64,000 nucleotides of DNA from Neorhodopirellula pilleata (lineage in GTDB: Bacteria; Planctomycetota; Planctomycetia; Pirellulales; Pirellulaceae): contig NZ_SJPM01000001.1 in the NCBI RefSeq assembly GCF_007859915.1, positions 857,502 to 921,501 on the forward strand, written 5' to 3'. Below the pieces are notes generated by a model. That model did no database searches. It was not told the origin of the DNA and was given only the letters and a program-made list of their open reading frames with translations. Each line of letters begins with the position of its first letter. The stretch's first letter is position 1. Of this stretch, positions 35,731-43,492 are shown one piece after another. Both the position numbers and the translations under genes were made by a program.

Positions 35731-36945
35731 TTATCGCTGAACGGCTTGGATGAAGGGCGGCTGCCAGCTCGGGGCCAACGAAGCATCATCGATCGTCATT
35801 CCCGCTTCGATCTGTCCGGCATGATTGACCAGGGGATGATCGGGGGTTTGTCCCAAGGCTTCCGCGGGGAGGAATCCGACCCGGCCGTCTTCGTAGAGCA
35901 CGTTGATGCCGCGACCTCCATGGCTGATCAAGGTCGGTGCCGTGGTCGATTGGTCGGATTGTCCAGGACCGTTTCGGACGATCGCGGCATCGCTCATCAC
36001 GGCAAACGACGATCGACCCTGGAAACGAGGTGATGCAAAATAGTCGCCGTCGCGGACGCCGAGATTGTAGGCGTAATGACCACCTGCGGTCGTTTGCATC
36101 CAACGAAGTTTCTCGATCGCGACCAACAATCGCTCGTTCATTTCAGCATCGGCAGGACCGTGGCGGTTGATCGCCATCAATTCTCGACCGACTTCATCGA
36201 GTAACGATAACGTCACCAGATCGGGCGAGCCATTGGCATCGGCCGACATAGCATTGGCATCGGCCAACATAGATGGTCCCGCATCGGTATTCCAACGTGT
36301 CGGCCAAAAATGGTCACGTTTGAGCGACGGACAGAGCGTCCGTTCGATCCCGTGCAACAATCCCGCTTCGCGGAGGCGCGGGCCGTACATACCGGCGAAC
36401 GCTTGATAACCTTCGGGTGCAATCGATGGTAAACGCTGTTCGGCGTTGCGATTGACGAACTGAGTCATCGCCACGCCCAATTCACGCAAGTTGTCCTGGC
36501 AAGCTTGCTTTCGCGCGACGAACCGGCCTTCGATCATCGAAGGCAATGCGATCGCGATGACGACGCAAGCGGCCGTCACCGAGGCCAACCAATCTCGCCA
36601 ATTCCAACCGTGACCACCGCCCAACTCGGCCACTGGGGAGAGTTGAGAAGACGAGCGGATCGTCACAGCGTCCTCCATCGCCCCGTCGTCGAAATCGCCG
36701 AGTTGCTCGTGATCGTTATCCTGCGGAAGCATCGGGGGCAGCGACGCGAGGGTCCGAGCGACCAAATCGACCGGCGGCGGCTCGATCTCAGCGTTTTGGT
36801 CGGCGGCATCGAGGCCGTTGAGGGCGGCCTCCAACTTGGCCAATTGGCGGCGTGCCTCTTCGCTGTCGCGCAGCCAAGCTTCGACACGACGCATTTCGTC
36901 TGGTTCGAGCGCTCCGAGCAGGTAGCCGATCAAATCTTCTTGCAT
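35731..36945 (-). CDS. Anti-sigma-like N terminus fused to DUF1559-like exported domain
   Basis: The product (404 residues from ATG 36945) begins with a helical segment LIGYLLGALEPDEMRRVEAWL, the layout of zinc-less anti-sigma N termini, then an acidic linker. A membrane span (WLASVTAACVVIAIALP, about 120-136) is followed by an exported domain that resembles DUF1559/pilin-like proteins: KQACQDNLRELGVAMTQFV at the start and GGRGINVLYEDGRVGFLP near the end (the H-x9-DG-like region). It may sense an outside signal and sequester a sigma factor. No sigma gene is adjacent; the nearest is at 39583 on the other strand. The TTG at 36951 is an alternative start. Confidence 0.72.
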   Translation of the reverse strand: MQEDLIGYLLGALEPDEMRRVEAWLRDSEEARRQLAKLEAALNGLDAADQNAEIEPPPVDLVARTLASLPPMLPQDNDHEQLGDFDDGAMEDAVTIRSSSQLSPVAELGGGHGWNWRDWLASVTAACVVIAIALPSMIEGRFVARKQACQDNLRELGVAMTQFVNRNAEQRLPSIAPEGYQAFAGMYGPRLREAGLLHGIERTLCPSLKRDHFWPTRWNTDAGPSMLADANAMSADANGSPDLVTLSLLDEVGRELMAINRHGPADAEMNERLLVAIEKLRWMQTTAGGHYAYNLGVRDGDYFASPRFQGRSSFAVMSDAAIVRNGPGQSDQSTTAPTLISHGGRGINVLYEDGRVGFLPAEALGQTPDHPLVNHAGQIEAGMTIDDASLAPSWQPPFIQAVQR

Positions 36946-37091
36946 CAGCAAGGCAGCCGAGACGGGAGGGAAGGGGTGGGAAGGAAACAGGTCATGTTGA
37001 ACTGATTTGCTCTTCTACGGTCATTCCCCCATCGTGGTTCGGATCGGCTGTCAAGGGTAATCGGGTCGCTCAGGAGACCGAACCGACAAAA

Positions 37092-37147
37092 GTAACCCGC
37101 ACCGTGAGCGAGTGACTCCAGCTCATCCCTCGCTTGTGCTCCGGGTT
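37092..37147. repeat. Dispersed hairpin repeat, diverged copy, overlapping the tsaB 3' end
   Basis: GTAACCCGCACCGTGAGCGAG and the inverted ATCCCTCGCTTGTGCTCCGGGTTGC reproduce the AACCCG...GCGAGGGAT layout of the element at 17607-17673, with less perfect arms. The element spans the last eight codons and the TGA stop of tsaB, so it contributes that protein's C terminus (ATRSTSEG). Confidence 0.7.
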
Positions 37148-37926
37148 GCCATTGAGCCCGTATTCAGCTCCTCTGCCGCGCTGGGACGAAAATAATTGGG
37201 AACCGCGTCCAGGGGAGTCATCAGTCTACCCCAGGACTCGGCCCCGGTCATCCAAATTTCGGCACCAATTCGTCCTACCCCCGCGGCCCGTGAGCGGAGC
37301 GGATCGGAGTCATCTGCGATGAAAGCCACCCCGGAGGGTTCTAAAGTCGAGCGGTCGCCGGCGAAAATCCAGGGTGCCGATGACTCGGTCGACGACGCGA
37401 TTTCCTCCAACTGAACTTTCCACTGGGCCTTGGAAACCAATTCAACGGACTCGATTTCGGCGAGTTTTGGATGGGCGGTCTCGGATTGCGATCCCACAAA
37501 GCGTCCCCGGAAAACTTGGCCCCGGTAGGCCGCCAGCCCCACCAGGACGTTGAACGGGCCGCGAAATGACGACCAATCCGGTGATCCGGATCGGGCAACG
37601 ACGGCGGAATGGGCGATCGCGGCGAGAGAATCGACCGCTACGAGAGGCACATCCCAGGCGAACGCGAGGGTTTTGGCGGCCGTGACGGCAATCCGCAATC
37701 CGGTGAACGAGCCCGGTCCGATCGCCACGGCTATGTAATCGGGTGCCCGGATCGTCTTGCCAGATGCCGAAAGGATCTCGTGGATCATCGGAATTAATGT
37801 CGAGGCCGCCCGGGCTTGCGTGTCCAAATGCCGGGCCGCGACGACCAAGTCGCCTTCCATCAAAGCTACCGATCCGTCGCGTCCGATCACCTCGATCGCG
37901 AGTCCAACGGGTCGTTTCGGAGTCAT
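37123..37926 (-). CDS. tsaB: tRNA threonylcarbamoyladenosine biosynthesis protein TsaB
   Basis: The protein (267 residues) shows the N-terminal half of the ASKHA fold seen in TsaB: LAIEVIGRDGSVALMEG, LIPMIHEILSASG, IAVAIGPGSFTGLRIAVTAAKTLAFAWDVPL and the VDSLAAIA helix. TsaB acts with TsaD and TsaE to form threonylcarbamoyl adenosine at tRNA position 37; it is an inactive paralogue that scaffolds TsaD. The first residues read AIEVIG rather than the more usual AIDTST. ATG 37926 is the natural start. The last eight codons lie in a dispersed hairpin repeat, so the C terminus is probably recent. Confidence 0.9.
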   Translation of the reverse strand: MTPKRPVGLAIEVIGRDGSVALMEGDLVVAARHLDTQARAASTLIPMIHEILSASGKTIRAPDYIAVAIGPGSFTGLRIAVTAAKTLAFAWDVPLVAVDSLAAIAHSAVVARSGSPDWSSFRGPFNVLVGLAAYRGQVFRGRFVGSQSETAHPKLAEIESVELVSKAQWKVQLEEIASSTESSAPWIFAGDRSTLEPSGVAFIADDSDPLRSRAAGVGRIGAEIWMTGAESWGRLMTPLDAVPNYFRPSAAEELNTGSMATRSTSEG

Positions 37927-38029
37927 TACGGAGAAATCTTGTCGATAGGTTGTCGTGGAAAATTCATAAAGGCTACAATCCTCGCCTGCCGAATGTACTT
38001 ATTTCGATTCTTGTTTGTTGAGGGATTCC

Positions 38030-38788
38030 GTGAAGCGAGCGTTAATCAGCGACATCCACGGCAATCTCGAAGCGTTGCAGGCCGTGCTCGCGGACATCGA
38101 CGCGATTGGTGTGGATGAAATTTACTGTCTGGGCGATATCATCGGCTACGGGCCCAATCCATGTGAATGCTTGGATTTGGTGATGAAGCGATGCAAAAGC
38201 ACGATTTTAGGCAACCACGATCAGGCCGCTCTGTTTGATCCCGACGGGTTCAACCCGATGGCGCTGCGGGCGATCTACTGGACTCGCGACCAACTCGACG
38301 GCGGCCATGGTAGCCAGGCACAAATTAACGCCCGCTGGGATTTCTTAGGCGAATTGCCGCGATTCCTCAACGAAGGGACCTTCAAATTCGTCCACGGTTC
38401 GCCTCGCGACCCGACCAACGAATATGTTTTCCCAGAGTACGTGTACGATACCCGCAAGATGGAAATCCTGTTCGGCAAGGTAGAACAGTACTGCTTCATG
38501 GGGCACACCCACTTGCCGGGCGTCTTCACGACTCATTGCGAATTCATTTCTCCCGAGGAATCAGACCATACCTTTTCGCTCGGGCCGAATAAACTATTGA
38601 TCAACGTGGGCAGCGTCGGCCAACCACGGGACGAGAACAACCAATCGTGCTACGTGATCCTGGATACCGACGCGATGACGGTCACCTACCGCCGCGTGAC
38701 CTACGATTTCGAAGCCACGGCCGCCAAAATTTACAACGAACCCGATCTCGACGACGCGCTCGGCGATCGACTGAAACGAGGACATTGA
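38030..38788 (+). CDS. Metallophosphoesterase, YfcE/DiaA-like fold, first of a tandem pair
   Basis: The product (252 residues) is a calcineurin-like phosphoesterase: LISDIHGNLEAL (first metal site D-x-H), YCLGDIIGYGPNP (GD), STILGNHDQAAL (GNHD) and CFMGHTHLPGVF (GHTH) give all five motifs. It hydrolyses phosphate esters in the cytoplasm, but the substrate is unknown. The GTG at 38030 has an AGGG ribosome binding site seven bases upstream, so it was preferred over TTG at 38015. The next gene is a paralogue four bases after its stop. No signal peptide is present. Confidence 0.9.
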   Translation: MKRALISDIHGNLEALQAVLADIDAIGVDEIYCLGDIIGYGPNPCECLDLVMKRCKSTILGNHDQAALFDPDGFNPMALRAIYWTRDQLDGGHGSQAQINARWDFLGELPRFLNEGTFKFVHGSPRDPTNEYVFPEYVYDTRKMEILFGKVEQYCFMGHTHLPGVFTTHCEFISPEESDHTFSLGPNKLLINVGSVGQPRDENNQSCYVILDTDAMTVTYRRVTYDFEATAAKIYNEPDLDDALGDRLKRGH

Positions 38789-38792
38789 CTCT

Positions 38793-39551
38793 TTGACTCG
38801 CACCGCCATCCTCAGTGACATCCACGGAAATCTTGCTGCGCTAACGGCGGTTTTGGCGGATGTCGAATCGCAAAAAGTCGATCGAATCGTTTGTTTGGGC
38901 GACGTCGTCGGTTACGGGCCGGAACCTTGCGCCTGTTTGGACACCGTCATGCAATTCGATTTTTGCGTGTTGGGAAACCACGACAGTAGCTCGTTGTTCG
39001 ACCCCGAAGGTTTCAACGTGGCCGCCGAACAGGCCATTTTCTGGACGCGAACCCAGCTCGAACGGGTCGGCAGCGATCCCGAAGCGAGCCGACGCCGGAT
39101 CGAGTATTTGTGTCATTTGCCGCGAACGGTGCGTGAGAACGACTGGTTGTTCGTTCACGGATCGCCACGCGGACCGACCAACGAGTACGTCTTTCCCGAA
39201 GACACGCAAAACATCAAAAAGATGGAAAAGCTGTTCTCGCTCGTACCGCGTTTGTGTTTCCAAGGCCACACGCACGTGCCCGGCATTTTCACGTCCGACC
39301 ATCGTTTCGTCCGCCCGGTCGATACCGGAACGGGTTATTCGCTGCGAGATCCGCAAGCCAAAATGATGATCAACGTCGGCAGCGTCGGCCAACCCCGTGA
39401 CGGCGACCCGCGAAGCTGTTACGTGATCGTCGAGCCCGATTTTGCCGAGTTCCGCCGAGTCGAATACGATATCGAAGCGACCGTCAAAGCGATCGAAGCG
39501 GAATCCGATTTAGACAACTTCTTGGGTTATCGACTCCGCGAAGGTCGTTGA
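38793..39551 (+). CDS. Metallophosphoesterase, second of a tandem pair
   Basis: This 252-residue protein is closely similar to the previous one and has the same motif set: ILSDIHGNLAAL, VCLGDVVGYGPEP, CVLGNHDSSSL and CFQGHTHVPGIF, as well as the shared HGSPRGPTNEYVFPE block and NVGSVGQPRDGD. It is a tandem duplicate with the same predicted enzyme class. The start is TTG 38793; the next in-frame start would remove the first metal motif. Both genes probably share one transcript and continue into the ECF sigma gene 31 bp downstream. Confidence 0.9.
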   Translation: MTRTAILSDIHGNLAALTAVLADVESQKVDRIVCLGDVVGYGPEPCACLDTVMQFDFCVLGNHDSSSLFDPEGFNVAAEQAIFWTRTQLERVGSDPEASRRRIEYLCHLPRTVRENDWLFVHGSPRGPTNEYVFPEDTQNIKKMEKLFSLVPRLCFQGHTHVPGIFTSDHRFVRPVDTGTGYSLRDPQAKMMINVGSVGQPRDGDPRSCYVIVEPDFAEFRRVEYDIEATVKAIEAESDLDNFLGYRLREGR

Positions 39552-39582
39552 GGATTTTTCCAATGCATCGCTGGAGAGCCAA

Positions 39583-40227
39583 TTGAGCGATTTTTCCTCA
39601 TCCCAGTCGAATGCGGAACCGTCCGGCGAGGACGAATTAATCGCGAAGTTACTCGCCGGCGACGAGTCCGCCCTCGAGGCGTTCTTGCTGACGCATTACC
39701 AATGGCTCGACCAATATATCCAGCGTCGAATCCCCGCCAATCAAAAGGGGCGGATCAACAGCGAAGATATCATTCAAGAAGTCTACCTTCGTGTCTTTCG
39801 AAATTTGCCGTCGTTTCGGGCAGAGGGAAGGGAGCAGTTATTTGCGTGGCTGCAAACAATCGCGAGAAACACTTTATTTGATGCCTTTCGCAAGCATCGC
39901 CGCGACGGCAAAGTCACCAATGAAGCGGATGCTCCCGCTCAAAACGAAGACAACATTAACCATCTGATCGAGGAGTTCGCGGTCTCCTCGGACCCTCGAA
40001 GCTCACAATGCTTGCGGGTCAAAGAACTCCGCCAAGCGTTCTACGTGGCTCTCGGTGGGTTACCCGAAGAGTACCGCCAAGTGATCGAAATGCTGTACTT
40101 GCAACAACTCGAGCTTCCCGACGTGGCTGAGCGGCTCGGTAAATCAGAAGGATCGATTCGCGGCATCCGTACACGGGCTCGTCAACAACTACGCGAAGCC
40201 TTGATTCGATTGTCGCTGTACGTGTAG
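39583..40227 (+). CDS. ECF-type RNA polymerase sigma factor
   Basis: The protein (214 residues, TTG start) contains sigma region 2 (LDQYIQRRIPANQ, NSEDIIQEVYLRVFRNL and LFAWLQTIARNTLFDAFRKH) and region 4 (LPEEYRQVIEMLYLQQLELPDVAERLGKSEGSIRGIRTRA) of ECF sigma factors. The N-terminal 25 residues are acidic and Ser-rich. It follows the tandem phosphoesterases by 31 bp and may be co-transcribed. The anti-sigma-like fusion protein at 35731 is on the other strand about 3 kb away and could be a partner, which is only a guess. The gene ends just before the second copy of the palindromic element. Confidence 0.88.
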   Translation: MSDFSSSQSNAEPSGEDELIAKLLAGDESALEAFLLTHYQWLDQYIQRRIPANQKGRINSEDIIQEVYLRVFRNLPSFRAEGREQLFAWLQTIARNTLFDAFRKHRRDGKVTNEADAPAQNEDNINHLIEEFAVSSDPRSSQCLRVKELRQAFYVALGGLPEEYRQVIEMLYLQQLELPDVAERLGKSEGSIRGIRTRARQQLREALIRLSLYV

Positions 40228-40236
40228 CGGCACTAG

Positions 40237-40338
40237 GAGCCTATCCGAAAAGGGGTCTGACCCTTTGGAGGCGAGTCAATTTTCGTTGCTTTTCTGGTTT
40301 CGCCGGAGAGGGTCAGACCCCTTTTCGGATAGGCTCTA
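40237..40338. mobile_element. MITE-like palindromic element, copy 2
   Basis: The core from GAGCC to GGCTC (40237-40336) is exactly 100 bp, as in copy 1 at 27977. The 28-base arms are perfect inverted repeats and identical to copy 1; the centre differs at only a few positions. It lies between the convergent ECF sigma and large secreted protein genes. Bases 40336-40338 form the TAG stop codon of the latter, and a second TAG (40234-40236) touches the other end. The two copies thus share a TAG-containing edge next to coding sequence. Confidence 0.88.
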
Positions 40339-41700
40339 TGGCTGTTGGATTAGCTCTTCGATGCCCTCGATTCCTTCCGCCGCCGGTTCTCGCTCGGGAG
40401 GCTGCGGTCGTTCGCTGACTTCCGTCTTGGCAACCTCAGCCAAAGGTTCACCATAAAGGGCGTACAATTCCATCATCATGGTGTAAAGCGAGTGATAGGC
40501 GTTTTCACTTCCCGAAGATGGCTTGGAAAACTTCAGTCCGTTCCGTGACATGAAGGCAATCAGCGTCCCCGCATCCCGGCCATCTTTATCGGGATCGAAG
40601 ATGGTGGACGCCGAGACGAGCCGTTCCGGGTTGCGGCGATACGCCTCGAGCTCGACCGTTTTCTGGGACAAGAAATCTTCGCCTCGCATGATCGCTCGCC
40701 ACTGTGCGGTCGTTAAGCCTTGTCGTCCATAGTCCGGATAGAGTTCAAAAAACTTCTGCGACATGGAAGCAAACACACGTTGCATCCGTTCGGCCGCCCG
40801 TTGGTGCATCGCGTTACGTTCGTTGGTCGGATGCTCGTCCAGTTTGGCGACGATCGAATTGAGTCGTTCGATTTCACTGCGGTGCATTGAGAACGCCTCT
40901 TCTCTGAAAACATCCGGCCAATCGAACGCGATCGGAGTGGGTTGGTTCAGAAGAAACTCGATCGAATCGATACCATTGTCTTGTTTGATCTTGAGTTGAC
41001 TATGCATCGTTTCGTCGAGCTTCCAGCGCTCATGTCGGGTATTGGATGAAAATGTTTCTTCGAGTGGAATCCCATAGCCGATCGGTGTTCCGACGAATTG
41101 GTCCAACATGAAGTTCAAGTTCGTGTGGGAGCCTCGTCCGGAGAGTCGCGGATGACGTTTCATGTATTCATAACGTCGTCTCGCTGCGGTGTCTTTCAGA
41201 CGCAGGGTTTGATCGGCGGCAACGTCATACAGATCTTTCCGCCGCATCTTGCTGCGCATGTTTTCTTCGTGCCGCTCGAAATAAATCAAGACCTTCTTTT
41301 TCCATAGGTCCAGTTCAAGATCGACCGCCTCGGCCACTTTTATGCGCGCGTCGGCGAGAAGATTAAGATACTCACCTTCGGCCAACATGAATTCGCTTTG
41401 TGCTTTTAGTAACTCCGACGCCGCTTGAATCCGCTCCGCCAACGGGTCACGGTTGCCGCCATTGACACTCCCCTGACCACCCCCGATCACCACACCGGGC
41501 GCGTTCCCGATGGGGAGATTTCCGTTGCCGTTACCGTTGGCATTGCCGTTTCCATCTCCATCTGCGGCATTCTCTTGTTCGCCGTCTGCATTGGCGACAT
41601 CGTCATCGTCGGCCGATACGCCCCGATAACCAGTGCAGAAGGGTGGAATCGTGAGCACGCACAGGAGCGTCAGCACGGCGTGCAGATGATTTCGCGACAT
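40336..41700 (-). CDS. Large secreted protein of unknown function
   Basis: Not recognised. The protein (454 residues) has a signal peptide (HAVLTLLCVLTIPPFCTG), then a low-complexity region rich in Asp, Asn and Gly (GNGNANGNGNGN, about residues 45-85). The rest is mostly helical and charged, with an unusually high number of Glu, Arg and Lys residues, suggesting an extended or coiled periplasmic protein. Downstream blocks include YEYMKRHPRLSGRGSHTNLNF and FYPDYGRQGLTTAQWRAIM-like helices (FELYPDYGRQGLTTAQW). It lies 38 bp after the end of the two-FHA protein gene on the same strand, and so may be the last gene of the leftward Tad/FHA arm. Its stop is part of the palindromic repeat. Confidence 0.7.
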   Translation of the reverse strand: MSRNHLHAVLTLLCVLTIPPFCTGYRGVSADDDDVANADGEQENAADGDGNGNANGNGNGNLPIGNAPGVVIGGGQGSVNGGNRDPLAERIQAASELLKAQSEFMLAEGEYLNLLADARIKVAEAVDLELDLWKKKVLIYFERHEENMRSKMRRKDLYDVAADQTLRLKDTAARRRYEYMKRHPRLSGRGSHTNLNFMLDQFVGTPIGYGIPLEETFSSNTRHERWKLDETMHSQLKIKQDNGIDSIEFLLNQPTPIAFDWPDVFREEAFSMHRSEIERLNSIVAKLDEHPTNERNAMHQRAAERMQRVFASMSQKFFELYPDYGRQGLTTAQWRAIMRGEDFLSQKTVELEAYRRNPERLVSASTIFDPDKDGRDAGTLIAFMSRNGLKFSKPSSGSENAYHSLYTMMMELYALYGEPLAEVAKTEVSERPQPPEREPAAEGIEGIEELIQQP

Positions 41701-41738
41701 GATGATTTGCCTTTGCGGTGGTTGGGCTGGAGTTTGGG

Positions 41739-43484
41739 CTAGGGTTTGGATGATTCGGCCTGTTCGATTGCTTGCTGGATCGCTGCTCGCGTTATCAAAT
41801 GAAGTTTCGCAGGTTTGCCTTCGGTGGCGTTGTCCGACGGGGCACGTTCGGGCCCGCGATACATTCCTGCAACTCCGCCTCGAAGATCAACGATCGGGCA
41901 ACCATCGAAAAGAAAGTACCTCCAATCATCTGACTGGCTATCAAACGTAGCCAGCCAGCTCAGAGGCGCGCTCGAATCGTCCGTAATCAGCATTTCGTTG
42001 ACTTCGATCCCGTATTGACCGATCTCCCGCGATTCCCCGGCTTCGTAATAGGCGGCATCGGATTCGATGGACGGATGGCGAAGTTGCAACCGTTTCTTAG
42101 CTTGAATCGGCGATTTGCCTTGCTGAGGTAGATAAATCGATTTCTCTGTCGTCGCCGAATTGACTCGAATCCATCCGACGTCATAGCTGTCCGCTTTCAG
42201 ACGGAGCCAATACTCGCTGCGACGGAGTTCCCGCAAACGATTGATCAACGGTTCGACTTCGGATTTTGCCGCACCGTCATTGGAAAGCTGCTGAATTTCT
42301 TTACGAACGGTTTCAGATTGGCCGGCAAACTCGGCGAGTTCTGCGACGCACGTTCGATAAGTGTCATGAACGCCAGTGGATTCAACGACGCGTTCCCACT
42401 GGTCAAAGACACGTACGACAAAAAACTGGTATCGATTATTTTCCAATGACTCGATCACGTGAGCATTCGTAAGAAGCAAATGGGGGGCTGCTTCCCAGGC
42501 GACGGCGAAATCAAACAGGTGCGTTTCGGTTTCGATCACGATCAAGTACATCGACTGATCGATATTGGCACGGGCGGAAACGTTCGGTCCTTGAGCGGCG
42601 GTCGTTTTGGTTTCGTTTTGGTTCGGCCTCGCGCGATCGGAGTCTTGAGGCGGATTGGCGGGAGATTCTTCGGTGTCATCGGGATCGGATTGAGCGACAA
42701 CGATCGTCGAGGGTCCCGTGGTATCACCGGCACGGGTATCACCGGAAGGGACAATGCTAGCAGGGACAATGCTAGCAGGGACAATGCTAGAAGGGCCATT
42801 GCCGGACGCGACCTCAGGCTTCGCGTCAAACGTCGAGTTTGAGCCTGTCTTGAGCAGCGACCAAGCCGACAACCCAGCCACGAGCAATGTCGCCACCAAG
42901 ATGCCGGCATACCACCAATCGGATCGATGGTTTGGTGCGATGTCCGTGATTTCGGAGGCGGGCGGTTCGGCGATCAGATGTCCGTGTCCGGTCTGGCCGA
43001 ACACGGATCTCGCGGTCAATTGCGTGACGCCCACTTGGAACGGTTCGTCGGCCGATATCACAACGGACTTAACCCGATGATTATCGACCCATGTTCCATT
43101 GGTGCTACCGCAGTCGATCAACAGGATCTGTTGGTTTGGGTCAAGGATCAACATCGCGTGACGCCCCGATACGGCCTCGTCATGAGCAATCAGGTAGTCG
43201 TTTTCGGACGCATACCCGATCCGGATCGCCAGTTTGGCGAGGCTAGGATCGGGCCACGGCATCTCAATCACGCCTGCCAAGCGGATATGATCCGAGGGCC
43301 TACAAGGCGTCGGCTGCGAGACGACGTTTTGGTTGACGGTCGTCCCCGTCGAGGAACCTAGGTCTTCGAGCTGAAATCCAGACGGATGCCGATTCAATCG
43401 ACAGTGAACGGGCGCAACAGCGGAGGAGCGAATCCAAACGTCGCAAGACGAATCACCGCCGAGAGTCCACGTCGAAGTCATCAT
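41739..43484 (-). CDS. Double-FHA membrane protein with trypsin-like pseudo-protease domain
   Basis: The product (581 residues from ATG 43484) has FHA domain 1 (about 1-85), FHA domain 2 (about 88-170; SGRHAML, DCGSTNGTWVD), a membrane span (about 190-210), a repeat-containing linker, and an exported C-terminal domain of chymotrypsin-like layout (about 320-560). The latter has a TNAHVIES histidine motif, but where GxSGGP is expected it reads FDGCPIVDLRGGVAGMY, so the nucleophilic serine is missing. FHA 1 and 2 have Gly-Gly and Gly-Tyr where the phosphothreonine-binding arginine should be. It probably scaffolds or senses rather than cleaves. The upstream double-FHA gene overlaps its possible TTG start (43496). 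Confidence 0.75.
   Translation of the reverse strand: MMTSTWTLGGDSSCDVWIRSSAVAPVHCRLNRHPSGFQLEDLGSSTGTTVNQNVVSQPTPCRPSDHIRLAGVIEMPWPDPSLAKLAIRIGYASENDYLIAHDEAVSGRHAMLILDPNQQILLIDCGSTNGTWVDNHRVKSVVISADEPFQVGVTQLTARSVFGQTGHGHLIAEPPASEITDIAPNHRSDWWYAGILVATLLVAGLSAWSLLKTGSNSTFDAKPEVASGNGPSSIVPASIVPASIVPSGDTRAGDTTGPSTIVVAQSDPDDTEESPANPPQDSDRARPNQNETKTTAAQGPNVSARANIDQSMYLIVIETETHLFDFAVAWEAAPHLLLTNAHVIESLENNRYQFFVVRVFDQWERVVESTGVHDTYRTCVAELAEFAGQSETVRKEIQQLSNDGAAKSEVEPLINRLRELRRSEYWLRLKADSYDVGWIRVNSATTEKSIYLPQQGKSPIQAKKRLQLRHPSIESDAAYYEAGESREIGQYGIEVNEMLITDDSSAPLSWLATFDSQSDDWRYFLFDGCPIVDLRGGVAGMYRGPERAPSDNATEGKPAKLHLITRAAIQQAIEQAESSKP
42748..42792 (-). repeat. 15-bp tandem triplication inside the double-FHA gene
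   Basis: GGGACAATGCTAGCA occurs three times in a row (third unit with one change). It is in frame on the coding strand and yields the IVPAS-IVPAS-IVPSG peptide repeat in the linker after the membrane span. Confidence 0.9.
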
Positions 43485-43492
43485 GAAAAACG

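Noticed and set aside
35629..35789. N-terminal extension of the membrane protein at 35040-35627
   Set aside because: It overlaps the end of the anti-sigma/DUF1559-like gene in another frame and lacks coding character; ATG 35627 opens the recognisable protein.
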